This document shows positions 8,111 through 16,884 of a DNA stretch of 64,000 nt, piece by piece; the first letter of the stretch is position 1, and each line of letters starts with the position of its first letter. The notes under the pieces were generated by a model. It was not told where the DNA came from. It saw only the letters and a list, made by a program, of their open reading frames with translations, and made no database searches. The position numbers and the translations under genes are program-made. Source of the stretch: Acuticoccus kalidii (lineage in GTDB: Bacteria > Pseudomonadota > Alphaproteobacteria > Rhizobiales > Amorphaceae); the NCBI RefSeq assembly GCF_021556395.1, contig NZ_JAKGCS010000008.1:3654-67653 (forward strand). Direction: 5' to 3'.

Positions 8111-8150
8111 CCCTCGCAAATCCTCGCAAACTTTCGCAGATCCTCGCAGC
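8111..8150 (-). repeat. Array of four head-to-tail 10-bp units
   Basis: CCCTCGCAAA, TCCTCGCAAA, CTTTCGCAGA and TCCTCGCAGC follow each other with no spacer, an exact 10-base period (one helical turn). Such in-phase direct repeats are typical protein-binding arrays: iterons of replication initiators or arm sites of tyrosine integrases. The array abuts the integrase remnant, which favours the second reading, but that is inference. Confidence 0.65.
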
Positions 8151-8152
8151 GC

Positions 8153-8467
8153 TCAGGAAATCCGGGGCTTTTTGTTCCGCGGAAGGCGACCGGAAGAACG
8201 GAAACGCCGGTATTGGCGGGATATTGGGGTCGGTTGGGCGAGCGCGGCCGCTTCCCGGGCCTTGGCCTCCCTTGGGTCACGGGTGTCGAGGGAAAAGCTA
8301 ATCTCGGTTGCCTTGGCACCGATGACCTTCTGGACCGTCCGATTCCCCACCAGAACGGAGATCGTCTGCCCGCGCGCCTTCTCGACGATGTCGCGAGGGA
8401 TTCGTCGGCGGAACTGGAAGACGGAGGACTGCGGTCGCTTCATGGGTGACGGCATGCGGAGGGGCAT
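8153..8467 (-). pseudogene. N-terminal remnant of a tyrosine integrase (DUF6538 type)
   Basis: The first 75 or so residues (VFQFRRRIPRDIVEKARGQT, then EISFSLDTRDPREAKAREAA) are the N-terminal SAM-like/arm-binding region found in DUF6538 phage-type integrases. After that the sequence diverges and stops at 104 residues, so the catalytic domain with its Arg-His-Arg-Tyr residues is absent. The gene starts about 75 bases from the 3' end of tRNA-Phe and on the same strand, the standard position for an integrase of an element inserted into a tRNA gene. Non-functional remnant. Confidence 0.75.
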
Positions 8468-8541
8468 GTGAATAGCAGGTAGTCCCCAAAAACTCCGCGG
8501 AAACCCTATTGATCAGGAAAAGTGGACCATTCCGGGAAGAA

Positions 8542-8617
8542 TGGTGCCCAGGGGCGGGATCGAACCACCGACACTGCGATTTTCAGTCGCATGCTCTACC
8601 AACTGAGCTACCTGGGC
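8542..8617 (-). tRNA. tRNA-Phe (anticodon GAA)
   Basis: 76 bases read on the minus strand: acceptor GCCCAGG pairing with CCTGGGC, D arm GCTCAGTTGGTAGAGC, anticodon loop CTGAAAA with anticodon GAA, T arm with GGTTCGATCC, and a genome-encoded CCA end at 8542-8544. All cloverleaf parts are present, so it should be functional. Its 3' end adjoins an integrase remnant, indicating past use as an insertion site. Confidence 0.97.
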
Positions 8618-8793
8618 GTTGGCCTCTGCGGCCGGCCGAGAAGCGCGGAGGCGCCTGCGGCGCACCGACCTCAACCGCGTGGAACACGAGAACCCGCGGC
8701 GGCGAGCATTCTCTTAGCAGCGGTTTTCGGCCTTGGGAAGAGCCAAATCCGACCGTCTTCGGCCTGTGGATTGTCGGGTGGCCGGCGGCCGGG

Positions 8794-11301
8794 TCAAACG
8801 CTTGGCGCCGCGCGCGGCGCGGGGCCGGGCGTTGCCTCAAAACCTGGCGTCGCCGCGCTGCGCACGCGCTCGGCGACGATCGCCTCGATCTCGCGGCGCA
8901 TGACGCTGTTTTTCTGCAACAAGGTGCGGAAGGCGCGGCCCTGGAGAACCAACAGCTCGCCATAGCCGAGCATCGTGACGTGAGCGGTGCGCGGCTCGCC
9001 GGAAAAGGCGGCGAGTTCGCCGACACAGGTGCCGCGGCCGAGCGTTATGCGCATCGTGCCGGTGTCGACCTCGACGGCGCCCGAGGCGATGAAGAACACC
9101 GTATCCCCCCGCTCCCCGCGCGTGATGATCCGCTCGCCCGGCACCACGAAGCGGGTGCGCAGGACGCGCGCGATGTCGAGAAGGGCGCTGTCCGGCAGGG
9201 TGGCGAAGAGCGGCTGACTGGCGACGAGCGCGCGCTTGTCGACCCCGAGATCGAGGCGGAGGGCGCGGGGAAAGCGACGGTTCGCCGCGGCGAGTTCCTC
9301 GTTGAGCTGGCTCGAAATTTCGGCGCCGATGAGGCCCTCTTCGCGCAACATGCGATATTGGCGCTCCTCCTCCTGCAGCGCGATCCGTTCCAGAAAGCGC
9401 TGTTCGAGCGCGGCCGCATAATGCGGATATTGGAGATTGAGCGCGTCGAGCGCGCCCTTCACGCCGTCCGCGCGGCGGTCGAGCATCCGCTTGCAGACCG
9501 CCGCGACGCGCCCGCCGAGGACCGGCGCGATCCGCTCGGCGCAGAAGGGCGCGAGCTCGTTGAGGACGAGCCGGCGCACGAGGAGCCGCTCGAACCGCTC
9601 GGCGAGAGCGGCCGACAAGGGCGACCGGAGCCCGAACCAGCGCTGTGCGAGGAGGGCGAGGCGGAAGGAGAGGGGAAAGCGCAGGACGCGCCGGGCGGCG
9701 AGGTTGTAGCCGGACCGGCCGCTCGCGCGGGCCGCCTCGCGAATGCGCTGGGTCTCCCGGTTGAGAATCTCGGAAATGCGCGGGCTGATCACGGCGTTTT
9801 CGCCGTGGCGCGAGAGCGCAGCGCGCTCGGCCTGGGCGAGCACCACGAGCGCGAGCTCGAGCCGCGCGCGGGCCGAGACGGGCACCCCGCCGTCCGAATG
9901 GGCGGCCTCGTTGTAGGCCGAGAGCGCGGCCTCGGTGATCTCGCCCGAGATGCCGTAATGGGAGGCGGTCTGCTCGACCCGCATCCGGGCGGTATCGGTC
10001 GCGAGGGCGCGGGCGCCGAAGCCGAGACTGCGGTCGAACGGGCTCAGCCGATGAAGGCCGAGAACGCGCGTCAGCGGGCGCAAGGTGAGGCCGTTGACGA
10101 GGATCGTGAACAGGGTGAAGGCCGTCGCGAGGAAGGCGACGAAATCCTGCGCCGACGGCGAGATATCGGCGTGCTCCTTCACCGAGAGCGCGAGGACGAG
10201 CGTCAGCGCGCCGCGCAAGCCGCCCCACCACAACAGCGTCTTCGCCCGGTCGCCGATATGTTGCGCGAGCGCCGCCTTCTGGAGCAGCGGCAGAAAGCCC
10301 CAAAGAACGAGCGCGCGCGCCGCGAAGGCCGCCACGATGAGGACGACGACGGCGAGCCCGACCATCCAGTCGAAGCCCGACAGAAAGGTCGGCACCAGGA
10401 ACGAGGCGAGCACGAAGACGAGAGAGTTCGACCAGAAGGAGAGCTGATCCCAGATCCCGCTCACCTGGCGCCAGGAGGCCGGCGCCCGTCCCGATTGCGC
10501 CCGTCCCGCGGTGACGATCCCAGCCGCGACGACCGCCATGGCGCCGGAGATTCCGAGCAGCGTCTCGCACACAACATAAGAGAGGTAGGCGAGGGCGACC
10601 GTTACGCTGGTGAGGGCGGCCGGGTGATTGCGGGTGAGCGCCATCACCATCATCGCGGCAAAGCCCATCGCCGCGCCTGCGAGAAGACCGCCGACGCCGG
10701 AGACGAAGAAGATCACCACGCCTTCCTGGAAGGAGCCCGCGCCGGTGGTCGCCGCGCCGAGGAGGATCGTGAAGAGGGCGATCGCCGCCGCGTCGTTCCA
10801 GAGGCTTTCTCCTTCGACGATTCGCACGAGTCGCGCCGGTGCGCCGACATCGCGGAAGATCGACAGGACCGCGAGCGGGTCCGTCGTCGAGACGATGGCG
10901 CCGAGGAGGAGGCAGATGACGAGCGGCGCCATTCCGAGCGGGGCGAGCGCGAAGCCGACCGCGAACGTCGACACACACACCGCGACGACGGCGAGCAGGA
11001 AGATCGGCGCCGCGTCGTCGAGCATCCGGCGGGCATCGATGCGAAATGCGGCGTCGAACAGAAGCGGCGGCAGGAGGAGGAAGGTGAGCGACTGGGCCGA
11101 GACCGGAAGGTCGCGATAAAGCAGCGCGAGCGGGGCGAGGGGGCCGCCCTCCGGGCCGATGGTCGCGAACGTTCCGGTGAGGATGCCGAGCCCGGCGAGC
11201 ATGATCGATTGGGGCAGATTCAGTCGTGACGCCGTCGCTTCGACGATGGCGATGAACACGATGAGAATGGCGACGGCGATGAGCACGAGTGGCAGCGACA
11301 T
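8794..11301 (-). CDS. CPA1-family cation/proton antiporter with cyclic-nucleotide-binding domain
   Basis: About 835 residues from the ATG at 11301; the frame runs 53 codons further upstream, but that part is Arg-rich and non-conserved. Residues 1-420 form 12-13 helices of a Na+/H+ exchanger, with LFDAAFRID, STTDPLAVLSIF and EGESLWNDAAAIALF, including the Asp of the ND motif that binds the ion. A long cytoplasmic helical stretch follows, then a cNMP-binding domain near the end (VVPGERIITRGERGDTVFFI, CVGELAAFSGEPRTAHVT). Plant SOS1 and some bacterial NhaP-like proteins share this layout. Probably exports Na+ under cyclic-nucleotide or allosteric control. It has no obvious Shine-Dalgarno site. 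Confidence 0.88.
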   Translation of the reverse strand: MSLPLVLIAVAILIVFIAIVEATASRLNLPQSIMLAGLGILTGTFATIGPEGGPLAPLALLYRDLPVSAQSLTFLLLPPLLFDAAFRIDARRMLDDAAPIFLLAVVAVCVSTFAVGFALAPLGMAPLVICLLLGAIVSTTDPLAVLSIFRDVGAPARLVRIVEGESLWNDAAAIALFTILLGAATTGAGSFQEGVVIFFVSGVGGLLAGAAMGFAAMMVMALTRNHPAALTSVTVALAYLSYVVCETLLGISGAMAVVAAGIVTAGRAQSGRAPASWRQVSGIWDQLSFWSNSLVFVLASFLVPTFLSGFDWMVGLAVVVLIVAAFAARALVLWGFLPLLQKAALAQHIGDRAKTLLWWGGLRGALTLVLALSVKEHADISPSAQDFVAFLATAFTLFTILVNGLTLRPLTRVLGLHRLSPFDRSLGFGARALATDTARMRVEQTASHYGISGEITEAALSAYNEAAHSDGGVPVSARARLELALVVLAQAERAALSRHGENAVISPRISEILNRETQRIREAARASGRSGYNLAARRVLRFPLSFRLALLAQRWFGLRSPLSAALAERFERLLVRRLVLNELAPFCAERIAPVLGGRVAAVCKRMLDRRADGVKGALDALNLQYPHYAAALEQRFLERIALQEEERQYRMLREEGLIGAEISSQLNEELAAANRRFPRALRLDLGVDKRALVASQPLFATLPDSALLDIARVLRTRFVVPGERIITRGERGDTVFFIASGAVEVDTGTMRITLGRGTCVGELAAFSGEPRTAHVTMLGYGELLVLQGRAFRTLLQKNSVMRREIEAIVAERVRSAATPGFEATPGPAPRAAPSV

Positions 11302-11924
11302 AGAGGCTGATTTGCCGCAAACCGTGGCCGTCCGCCAGAGGCTTTGGGGCCTTGCACGAAGATGTCGATTTCTTCGCGATGATGTCTTGCAACGGCGGCG
11401 CGGTTCGCGCATATACCGCTTGCCCAATTTCGCACGTGCCTGTGGTCGCGTGCCGGTCACGCAGAGGGCGGTGAGGCGATGCCGATCCGACCAAAGCGGG
11501 GCATGACCGGTCTTCCGGATTGAACCGGACCCTGCGTGGAGGTGGTTGGCGGCGAGGAGCCGCTAGTTAGCCCCGACGCAGCGCGACTTGAAGCAACGAC
11601 GTAGAGGGCTTCCTTGGTCTCTTCCGGCCGTCCAAAGGCCGGGGTCACTGAAGAGGCGACTACATCTTTGCCAGGCGTGCGGTGAGGGAATCTCCCAATC
11701 CAAAGCGCTAGCATCACGGGATGATGTACGCGGGACCCATACCCGGGTGTCGTCATCCAAATCGCCCCGCCGACGGTTGGCGCCGTTCGTGCGGAACGTG
11801 TGACGCGATGCGTCCCCGTGGACATGCGGGGGCCTTCGGTTCGGACGACGACGGTGCTCGCCTCCAACGCGAGCCCGGCGGATGCCGCGCCGACGCCGTA
11901 ACTTTGGACATTGGGGTTACCGCG
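11302..11924. other. Gene-free region: antiporter promoter and long leader of the decarboxylase gene
   Basis: About 620 bases without a convincing gene. The left part must hold the promoter of the antiporter. The right part leads into the ornithine decarboxylase gene and contains several inverted repeats, for example around GGCCGTCCAAAGGCC near 11626. Short frames here show no known domain. Confidence 0.5.
11560..11920 (+). ncRNA. Candidate speF-type RNA leader of ornithine decarboxylase
   Basis: In Alphaproteobacteria a long structured RNA, the speF motif, is known upstream of ornithine decarboxylase genes. Here the decarboxylase gene has more than 300 bases of gene-free sequence before it with hairpin potential: CTCTTCCGGCC (about 11616-11632) against GGCCGGGG and GAAGAG, and ACCCATACCCGGGTGT near 11738. 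I place the candidate by context and cannot confirm the motif without a covariance-model search; the limits are approximate. Confidence 0.4.
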
Positions 11925-13049
11925 ATGACCGACCGCATTCTTGATTTCCTCCGACGCAACCGTCCGGAAGGCCCGTGCCTCGTCGTCGATCTCGACGTCG
12001 TGCGCGACAACTATCTTCGCTTCGAAAAGGCGATGCCGGACAGCCGGATCTTTTACGCGGTCAAGGCCAATCCCGCGCCCGAGATCCTGTCGCTGCTCGC
12101 CGGCCTCGGCTCGAACTTCGACTGCGCCTCGGTGCAGGAGATCGACATGGCGCTCGCCGCCGGCGCGAGCGCGGACCGCATCTCGTTCGGCAACACGATC
12201 AAGAAAGAGCGCGACGTTGCAGCCGCTTACCAGCGCGGCGTTCGCCTCTACGCGGTCGATTGCGAGGCCGAGGTCGACAAGGTCGCCCGTCAGGCGCCGG
12301 GCACGCGCGTCTTCTGCCGCATCCTGTGCGACGGCGAAGGGGCCGAGTGGGCGCTGTCGCGCAAGTTCGGCTGCGAGCCCGCAATGGCGATCGACGTGCT
12401 CGATCACGCCCACCGCGCCGGCCTCGTCGCCTATGGCGTGTCGTTCCATGTCGGATCGCAGCAGAAGAACACCAACGCCTGGGACCAGGCGCTGCGCTCG
12501 GCGGCCGAGATCTTCCACACGATGTCCGACCGTGGCATCGAGCTGAAGATGGTCAATCTCGGCGGTGGCTTCGCGACGCGCTATCTCGAGGACATTCCGG
12601 GCGAGGCCGAGTATGGCCACGCGATCAACGAGTGCATCCGCTCCCATTTCGGCAACCGTCTCCCGGAGACGATCATCGAGCCGGGCCGCGGCATGGTCGG
12701 CAATGCCGGCGTCATCAAGTCCGAGGTCATCCTGATCTCGCAGAAGTCGGAAGGCGATATCCGCTGGGTCTATCTCGATGTCGGCAAGTTCAACGGACTC
12801 GCCGAGACGATGGACGAGGCGATCCGCTATCCGGTGATGACCGCGCGTGATGGAGAGGCGACGCCGTGCGTCCTCGCCGGTCCGACCTGCGATTCGGTCG
12901 ATGTGATGTACGAGAAGAAGCCCTATCCGCTGCCGATCAATCTCGAGATCGGTGACGAGATCCTCATCGGCGGCACCGGCGCCTATACGTCGACCTATGC
13001 CTCGGTGGCCTTCAACGGCTTCCCGCCGATCCAGTCTTACGTGATCTGA
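11925..13049 (+). CDS. Ornithine/lysine decarboxylase, fold-III PLP type
   Basis: 374 residues from the ATG at 11925; the frame extends 68 codons upstream, but that part is non-conserved leader. Decarboxylates ornithine (or lysine) to the diamine with pyridoxal phosphate, the first step of polyamine synthesis. PLP lysine Lys47 in FYAVKANP, GSNFDCASVQEI, the HVGSQ motif, the phosphate-binding GGGF stretch, EPGRG and the catalytic Cys322 in GPTCDSVD, which comes from the partner subunit. This is the eukaryotic-like short form usual in Alphaproteobacteria. Monocistronic, with its own terminator. Confidence 0.95.
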   Translation: MTDRILDFLRRNRPEGPCLVVDLDVVRDNYLRFEKAMPDSRIFYAVKANPAPEILSLLAGLGSNFDCASVQEIDMALAAGASADRISFGNTIKKERDVAAAYQRGVRLYAVDCEAEVDKVARQAPGTRVFCRILCDGEGAEWALSRKFGCEPAMAIDVLDHAHRAGLVAYGVSFHVGSQQKNTNAWDQALRSAAEIFHTMSDRGIELKMVNLGGGFATRYLEDIPGEAEYGHAINECIRSHFGNRLPETIIEPGRGMVGNAGVIKSEVILISQKSEGDIRWVYLDVGKFNGLAETMDEAIRYPVMTARDGEATPCVLAGPTCDSVDVMYEKKPYPLPINLEIGDEILIGGTGAYTSTYASVAFNGFPPIQSYVI

Positions 13050-13083
13050 ACGCGCGCCGGCGGCTCCGGCCGTCGCGCGAACG

Positions 13084-13115
13084 AAAGGCCGTCCGGCGCT
13101 CCGGGCGGCCTTTTT
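13084..13115 (+). terminator. Rho-independent terminator after the decarboxylase gene
   Basis: AAGGCCGTCCGG and CCGGGCGGCCTT pair with one mismatch around a four-base loop, followed by a run of T. It lies 35 bases after the stop codon. Confidence 0.85.
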
Positions 13116-13159
13116 CGTTGCCGGCCGCCCCGTCGGGGGACGGAGCGGCGGGGCGGTGA

Positions 13160-13909
13160 TCAGTTGTAGGGCTCGGTCGTCACGTCGACCATCTGATAGC
13201 CGACATCGGCGAGGATCGTCGCCACCGGCTGCGCCTTCAAGGTGCCGGTGATCCACACCGGGGCGAACATCTCCGGCGTTTGCGCCGCCTTCTCGACATA
13301 GACGATCTGATTGGGCGGCGGCGGCGGAACGTGGATGCAGGCGCCGAGCTCGGGGACGAGAAGGAACGACGTCTCCGCGTCGCTGAACCCCACCGGCGTC
13401 GTATAGCCGGCGATCCGCACCCGCTTGCCGTCGAGGTCTGCGCGGATCGCGCCCTCGAGCGGTTGTAGGGAGCGCATATCGTCCATGTCGAGGAAGAAGT
13501 TCATCACGTCTTCGGCGGAGCTGCCTTCCGGGAAGAGGCTCTGATCCGGCGAGCCGACGCGGTCGCCGTCCGGTGCGTCCATCGAGAACGCGCCGTCCTT
13601 CCACAGAGACGGCCAGGTGAGATCGGCGGCGCCGTCATCGAGCGGCGGCGTCTCCTTGGGCGGGGGCATTTCGTAGCGGACGAGCTCGTGCGGACCGGCT
13701 CCGTCCATGGCCGGCACGCGGGAATACCCCTCCGCGTCGTCGATCGGGTTGCCGTCGGCGTCAATCACCGTGATGCGGCGTTGCACATCGTCGGCGTTTT
13801 CGGCCCCTGCGATTTCGGGCGCGTTGGACTCCCAAGGCGCGACGACGAAGACGCCGATCGCGACGACGGCCACGATCACAACCGCGAGGCGGATGGCGAG
13901 CGACAGCAT
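13160..13909 (-). CDS. DUF3299 domain protein, exported
   Basis: 249 residues from the ATG at 13909 (AAAGGG site upstream). An N-terminal hydrophobic helix (LAIRLAVVIVAVVAIGVFVV) serves as signal or anchor. The C-terminal part is DUF3299: LDGKRVRIAGYTTPVGFSDA, FLLVPELGACIHVPPPPPNQ, then a GYQM-like strand near the end. Such proteins are periplasmic and their role is unknown; the conserved Cys-Ile-His-x-Pro-Pro-Pro segment suggests metal or haem handling, which is inference. An acidic Pro-rich linker separates the helix from the domain. It follows the M20 gene on the same strand after a 74-base gap and could be co-transcribed. Confidence 0.8.
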   Translation of the reverse strand: MLSLAIRLAVVIVAVVAIGVFVVAPWESNAPEIAGAENADDVQRRITVIDADGNPIDDAEGYSRVPAMDGAGPHELVRYEMPPPKETPPLDDGAADLTWPSLWKDGAFSMDAPDGDRVGSPDQSLFPEGSSAEDVMNFFLDMDDMRSLQPLEGAIRADLDGKRVRIAGYTTPVGFSDAETSFLLVPELGACIHVPPPPPNQIVYVEKAAQTPEMFAPVWITGTLKAQPVATILADVGYQMVDVTTEPYN

Positions 13910-13983
13910 GGCGGACCCTTTCGCGTTGCTCCCGCCATATAAACCGATCATCGGGCCGGTAAAGCTGCGGCGCCAGGCCGCGC

Positions 13984-15261
13984 TCAGTCGATCGGCTCGA
14001 CGCCGCACCATTCGGCGATGAAAAGCGCGATGGCCCCCGTCACCCGTTGGAGCGAGGACAGGCTCACCCGCTCGTCGAATCCGTGCACATTGTCGGAGTG
14101 GGGGCCGTAAACGAGGCAGGGGATTCCCTGGTAGATCACGAAAACGCGACCATCGAGATAGGCCGGCGTCACGTAGCTTTCGAGCGGATGACGGTGCGCT
14201 GCGAGGTGCGCCCGCGCGAGCGTCGCCTCCGCCTCCGATCCCTCTTCGAGAACATAGCCCTCGGCAAAGAAACCGTTCCATTCGATCGTCGGCGGCGCGT
14301 TGGCGAGGAAGCGGTCGGCGCGGGCGGCCTCGGCGACGGCGGTTTCGATCTCGGCCGCCGCGTCGGCGGGGGAGACGCCGGGATAGATCGCGATCCGGCA
14401 GTCGATCGTGCACCAGGCGGGGACGGAGGAGGCCCAGTCGCCGCCCTCGATCTTGCCGATATTGAGGTTGATCGGGTGGTCGAGCGCCTCGAAATGACGA
14501 TGCGCGCCGCGCGCGTCGTTCCACCGGGCCTCGAGCGCGCGAAGGGCGGCAATGATGCCATAGGTCGCCTCGATCGCGTTCGCCCCGGCGTCGGCAACGC
14601 GGGCGTGGACCGGAAGGCCGGTGACGCGGATCTTGAACCACAGCACGCCGACATTGGCGCGCACGAGCTTCTCTTCCACCGGCTCGGGGATGATCGCCGC
14701 ATCCGCCCGGAAGCCGCGCACCATGCAGGCGAGGGCGCCATTGCCGGTGCATTCCTCCTCGCTGACGGATTGAATGTGCACGGTGGCGGCCGGTTGCAGG
14801 CCGATCCGGCGGAGCGCGTCGAGCGCGGCGAGGTTCGCGGTGATCCCGGCTTTCATGTCCCCGGAGCCACGGCCATAGAGCCAATCGCCGTCGCGTTTGG
14901 CCGAATAAGGCGGGTCCGACCACATCTCCATTGGGCCGATCGGCACGACGTCCATATGGCCGTTGAGGATCAGGGAGCGGCCTTTCTCCTCGCGCGGGCG
15001 GTGCGTCGCGACCACGTTGACGACGTTGGAATAATCGACCGTGACCGGAGAAAAGCCCGGATGATCGCGGATGAGGTCGAGATCGATCGGGAAAATCTCG
15101 GTCGGATAGCCGCGCGCGCGGGTCGCCCGCGCGAACGCCTCCTGCGCGCTCGCCTCCTCCCCGCGCTGGGAGGGGATCGTGACGAGATCCTGAAGGAAGG
15201 CGACCTGTTCCTCGAACCCGTCGGCGACGGCTTGGAGGATCGCGTGCTCGCGCGGCTTCAT
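13984..15261 (-). CDS. M20-family metallopeptidase/deacylase (ArgE/DapE type)
   Basis: 425 residues. Two-zinc hydrolase that removes acyl or amino-acid groups from amide bonds. Ligand motifs: NGHMDVVP with His102 and Asp104, RGSGDMKAG with bridging Asp135, SVSEEECTG with base Glu169 and ligand Glu170, and a C-terminal GPHSDNVHGFDE carrying the last His. A dimerisation domain lies between (about 200-320). Cytoplasmic. Its ATG overlaps the stop of the ABC ATPase (ATGA), so it is in the transporter operon and likely hydrolyses an imported peptide or acyl-amino acid. Confidence 0.92.
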   Translation of the reverse strand: MKPREHAILQAVADGFEEQVAFLQDLVTIPSQRGEEASAQEAFARATRARGYPTEIFPIDLDLIRDHPGFSPVTVDYSNVVNVVATHRPREEKGRSLILNGHMDVVPIGPMEMWSDPPYSAKRDGDWLYGRGSGDMKAGITANLAALDALRRIGLQPAATVHIQSVSEEECTGNGALACMVRGFRADAAIIPEPVEEKLVRANVGVLWFKIRVTGLPVHARVADAGANAIEATYGIIAALRALEARWNDARGAHRHFEALDHPINLNIGKIEGGDWASSVPAWCTIDCRIAIYPGVSPADAAAEIETAVAEAARADRFLANAPPTIEWNGFFAEGYVLEEGSEAEATLARAHLAAHRHPLESYVTPAYLDGRVFVIYQGIPCLVYGPHSDNVHGFDERVSLSSLQRVTGAIALFIAEWCGVEPID

Positions 15262-16880
15262 GCGCTGGCCGCCGTCGTCGCCGCGCCGCTCCAGCGCGCG
15301 CCGGGGACGGCGGCGAGAAGGCGCTGCGTATAAGGATCCTGGGGTCGCAAGAACACCTCCTCCGCCGGGCCCATCTCGACGAGTTTGCCCTGCTGCATCA
15401 CCGCGATCCTGTCACAGAGTTGCGCCGCGACGCGCAGATCGTGCGTGATGAAGAGGATCGAGAGCCCGAATCGCTCGCGCAGATCGCGCAGAAGGTCGAG
15501 GATCTGCGCCTGGATCGACACGTCGAGCGCCGACACAGCCTCGTCCGCGATGATGAGTTCGGGCCGCATGGCGAGCGCCCGGGCGATGCCGATCCGCTGG
15601 CGCTGGCCGCCGGAGAATTCGTGCGGATAGCGGTCTGCCGCGCTCGCATCGAGCCCCACGGTCTCGAGCAGCCGGCGTGCGTCGGCAAGCGCCTCCTTGC
15701 GCGGCGTTCCCATCGCGACCGGGCCTTGCGTGATCGCCGCCGCGACGCGGGTGCGCGGGTTGAGCGAGGCGTAAGGGTCCTGGAACACCATCTGCGCCCG
15801 TCGCCGTGCCTTGCGCAGCCCGGCGGCGTCGAGCGTGGTGATCTCCTGCCCGTCGATGGTGATCGAGCCGCCATCGGGCTCGACGAGCCGGACGATCGAG
15901 CGGCCGACGGTCGATTTGCCGGAGCCCGATTCGCCGACGAGGCCGAGGATCTCGCCCTTCGCGATCGTGAAGGAGACGTCGTCGACCGCCTTCACCACGC
16001 GCCGCTTGGCAAAGAGGCTTCGTTTTCCGCCGAACGTCTTCGTCAGCCCGTCGACCGCGAGCATCGGCGTCTCGCGCGGGGCGGCAGCGGCGGGCACGAC
16101 GTCGGAGGGGACGGCCTCCAACAGGCGCTTGGTGTAGTCGTGCCGCGGCGCGTTGAGGACGGTTGCGGCGTCGCCCGCCTCGACGATCTCGCCATAACGC
16201 ATGACGATGACGCGCGTCGCGATCTCCGCGACCACGCCGAAATCGTGGGTGATGAACATCACCGCCATGCCGTGCCGGCGCTGAAGATCGTTGATGAGGC
16301 TGAGGATCTGCGCCTGTGTGGTGACGTCGAGCGCGGTGGTGGGCTCGTCGGCGATCAGGAGATCGGGCTCGAGGGCAAGCGCCATCGCGATCATCGCCCG
16401 CTGGCGCTGCCCGCCGGAGAGCTGGAAGGGATAGGCGCGCACGATCGCCTCCGGGTCGGGAAGGCCGACCTCGGTCGCGAGCGCGACGGCCTTCGCCCGC
16501 CGCTGGCGCGGGGTGAGGGCGCCGTGCGCATCATAGACTTCGGCGATCTGGTCGCCGATGCGCATCAACGGGTTGAGCGCGGTCATCGGCTCCTGGAAGA
16601 TCATCGCGATCCGGTCGCCCCGCAGGGCCTGGCGGGCCCGCTCGGGAAGGGCGAAGAGGTCCTTTCCGTCGAACATCGCGCGGCCGTTCTCGACCGCCAC
16701 GAGGTCCGGCAACAGCCCCATCACGGCATTGGCCGCCATCGATTTGCCCGACCCCGATTCGCCGACGACGCACAGGATTTCTCCCGCCTCGATGGTGAAC
16801 GAGACGTCCTTCACCGCATGGCGCCGATCGGCCCCTTTCGGCAGGCCGATGGTGAGATGTTCGACTGAAAGGACGCTCAT
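15258..16880 (-). CDS. Oligopeptide-type ABC transporter, fused double ATPase
   Basis: 540 residues made of two complete ABC ATPases in tandem, equivalent to DppD fused to DppF. Each half has a Walker A GESGSGKS, a signature ([20 protein letters not shown] in the first, [20 protein letters not shown] in the second) and a Walker B ([26 protein letters not shown]). The second half has Ala instead of Pro in the DEP segment, a common variant. It powers the two permeases encoded just upstream. No periplasmic binding protein gene is found in this operon. Confidence 0.94.
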   Translation of the reverse strand: MSVLSVEHLTIGLPKGADRRHAVKDVSFTIEAGEILCVVGESGSGKSMAANAVMGLLPDLVAVENGRAMFDGKDLFALPERARQALRGDRIAMIFQEPMTALNPLMRIGDQIAEVYDAHGALTPRQRRAKAVALATEVGLPDPEAIVRAYPFQLSGGQRQRAMIAMALALEPDLLIADEPTTALDVTTQAQILSLINDLQRRHGMAVMFITHDFGVVAEIATRVIVMRYGEIVEAGDAATVLNAPRHDYTKRLLEAVPSDVVPAAAAPRETPMLAVDGLTKTFGGKRSLFAKRRVVKAVDDVSFTIAKGEILGLVGESGSGKSTVGRSIVRLVEPDGGSITIDGQEITTLDAAGLRKARRRAQMVFQDPYASLNPRTRVAAAITQGPVAMGTPRKEALADARRLLETVGLDASAADRYPHEFSGGQRQRIGIARALAMRPELIIADEAVSALDVSIQAQILDLLRDLRERFGLSILFITHDLRVAAQLCDRIAVMQQGKLVEMGPAEEVFLRPQDPYTQRLLAAVPGARWSGAATTAASA

Positions 16881-16884
16881 CGGC

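Larger units (their letters stand above)
7659..8152. other. Gene-free stretch with repeats and a hairpin
   Basis: About 490 bases between the LysR gene and the integrase remnant. No convincing gene: short frames on both strands lack domains and good start sites. From about 7937 the sequence holds 10-bp repeats in both orientations around an AT-richer hairpin, listed separately. The block is noncoding and structured. Confidence 0.6.

Noticed and set aside
8111..8150. Tandem repeats as a CRISPR array
   Set aside because: Units are only 10 bases with no spacers; CRISPR repeats are longer, separated by unique spacers, and no cas gene is present.
8509..11229. Open frame of over 900 codons on the plus strand opposite the cation/proton antiporter
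   Set aside because: It is rich in Arg, Glu, Gly and Ala without any domain and mirrors the real gene; such frames are common opposite GC-rich genes.
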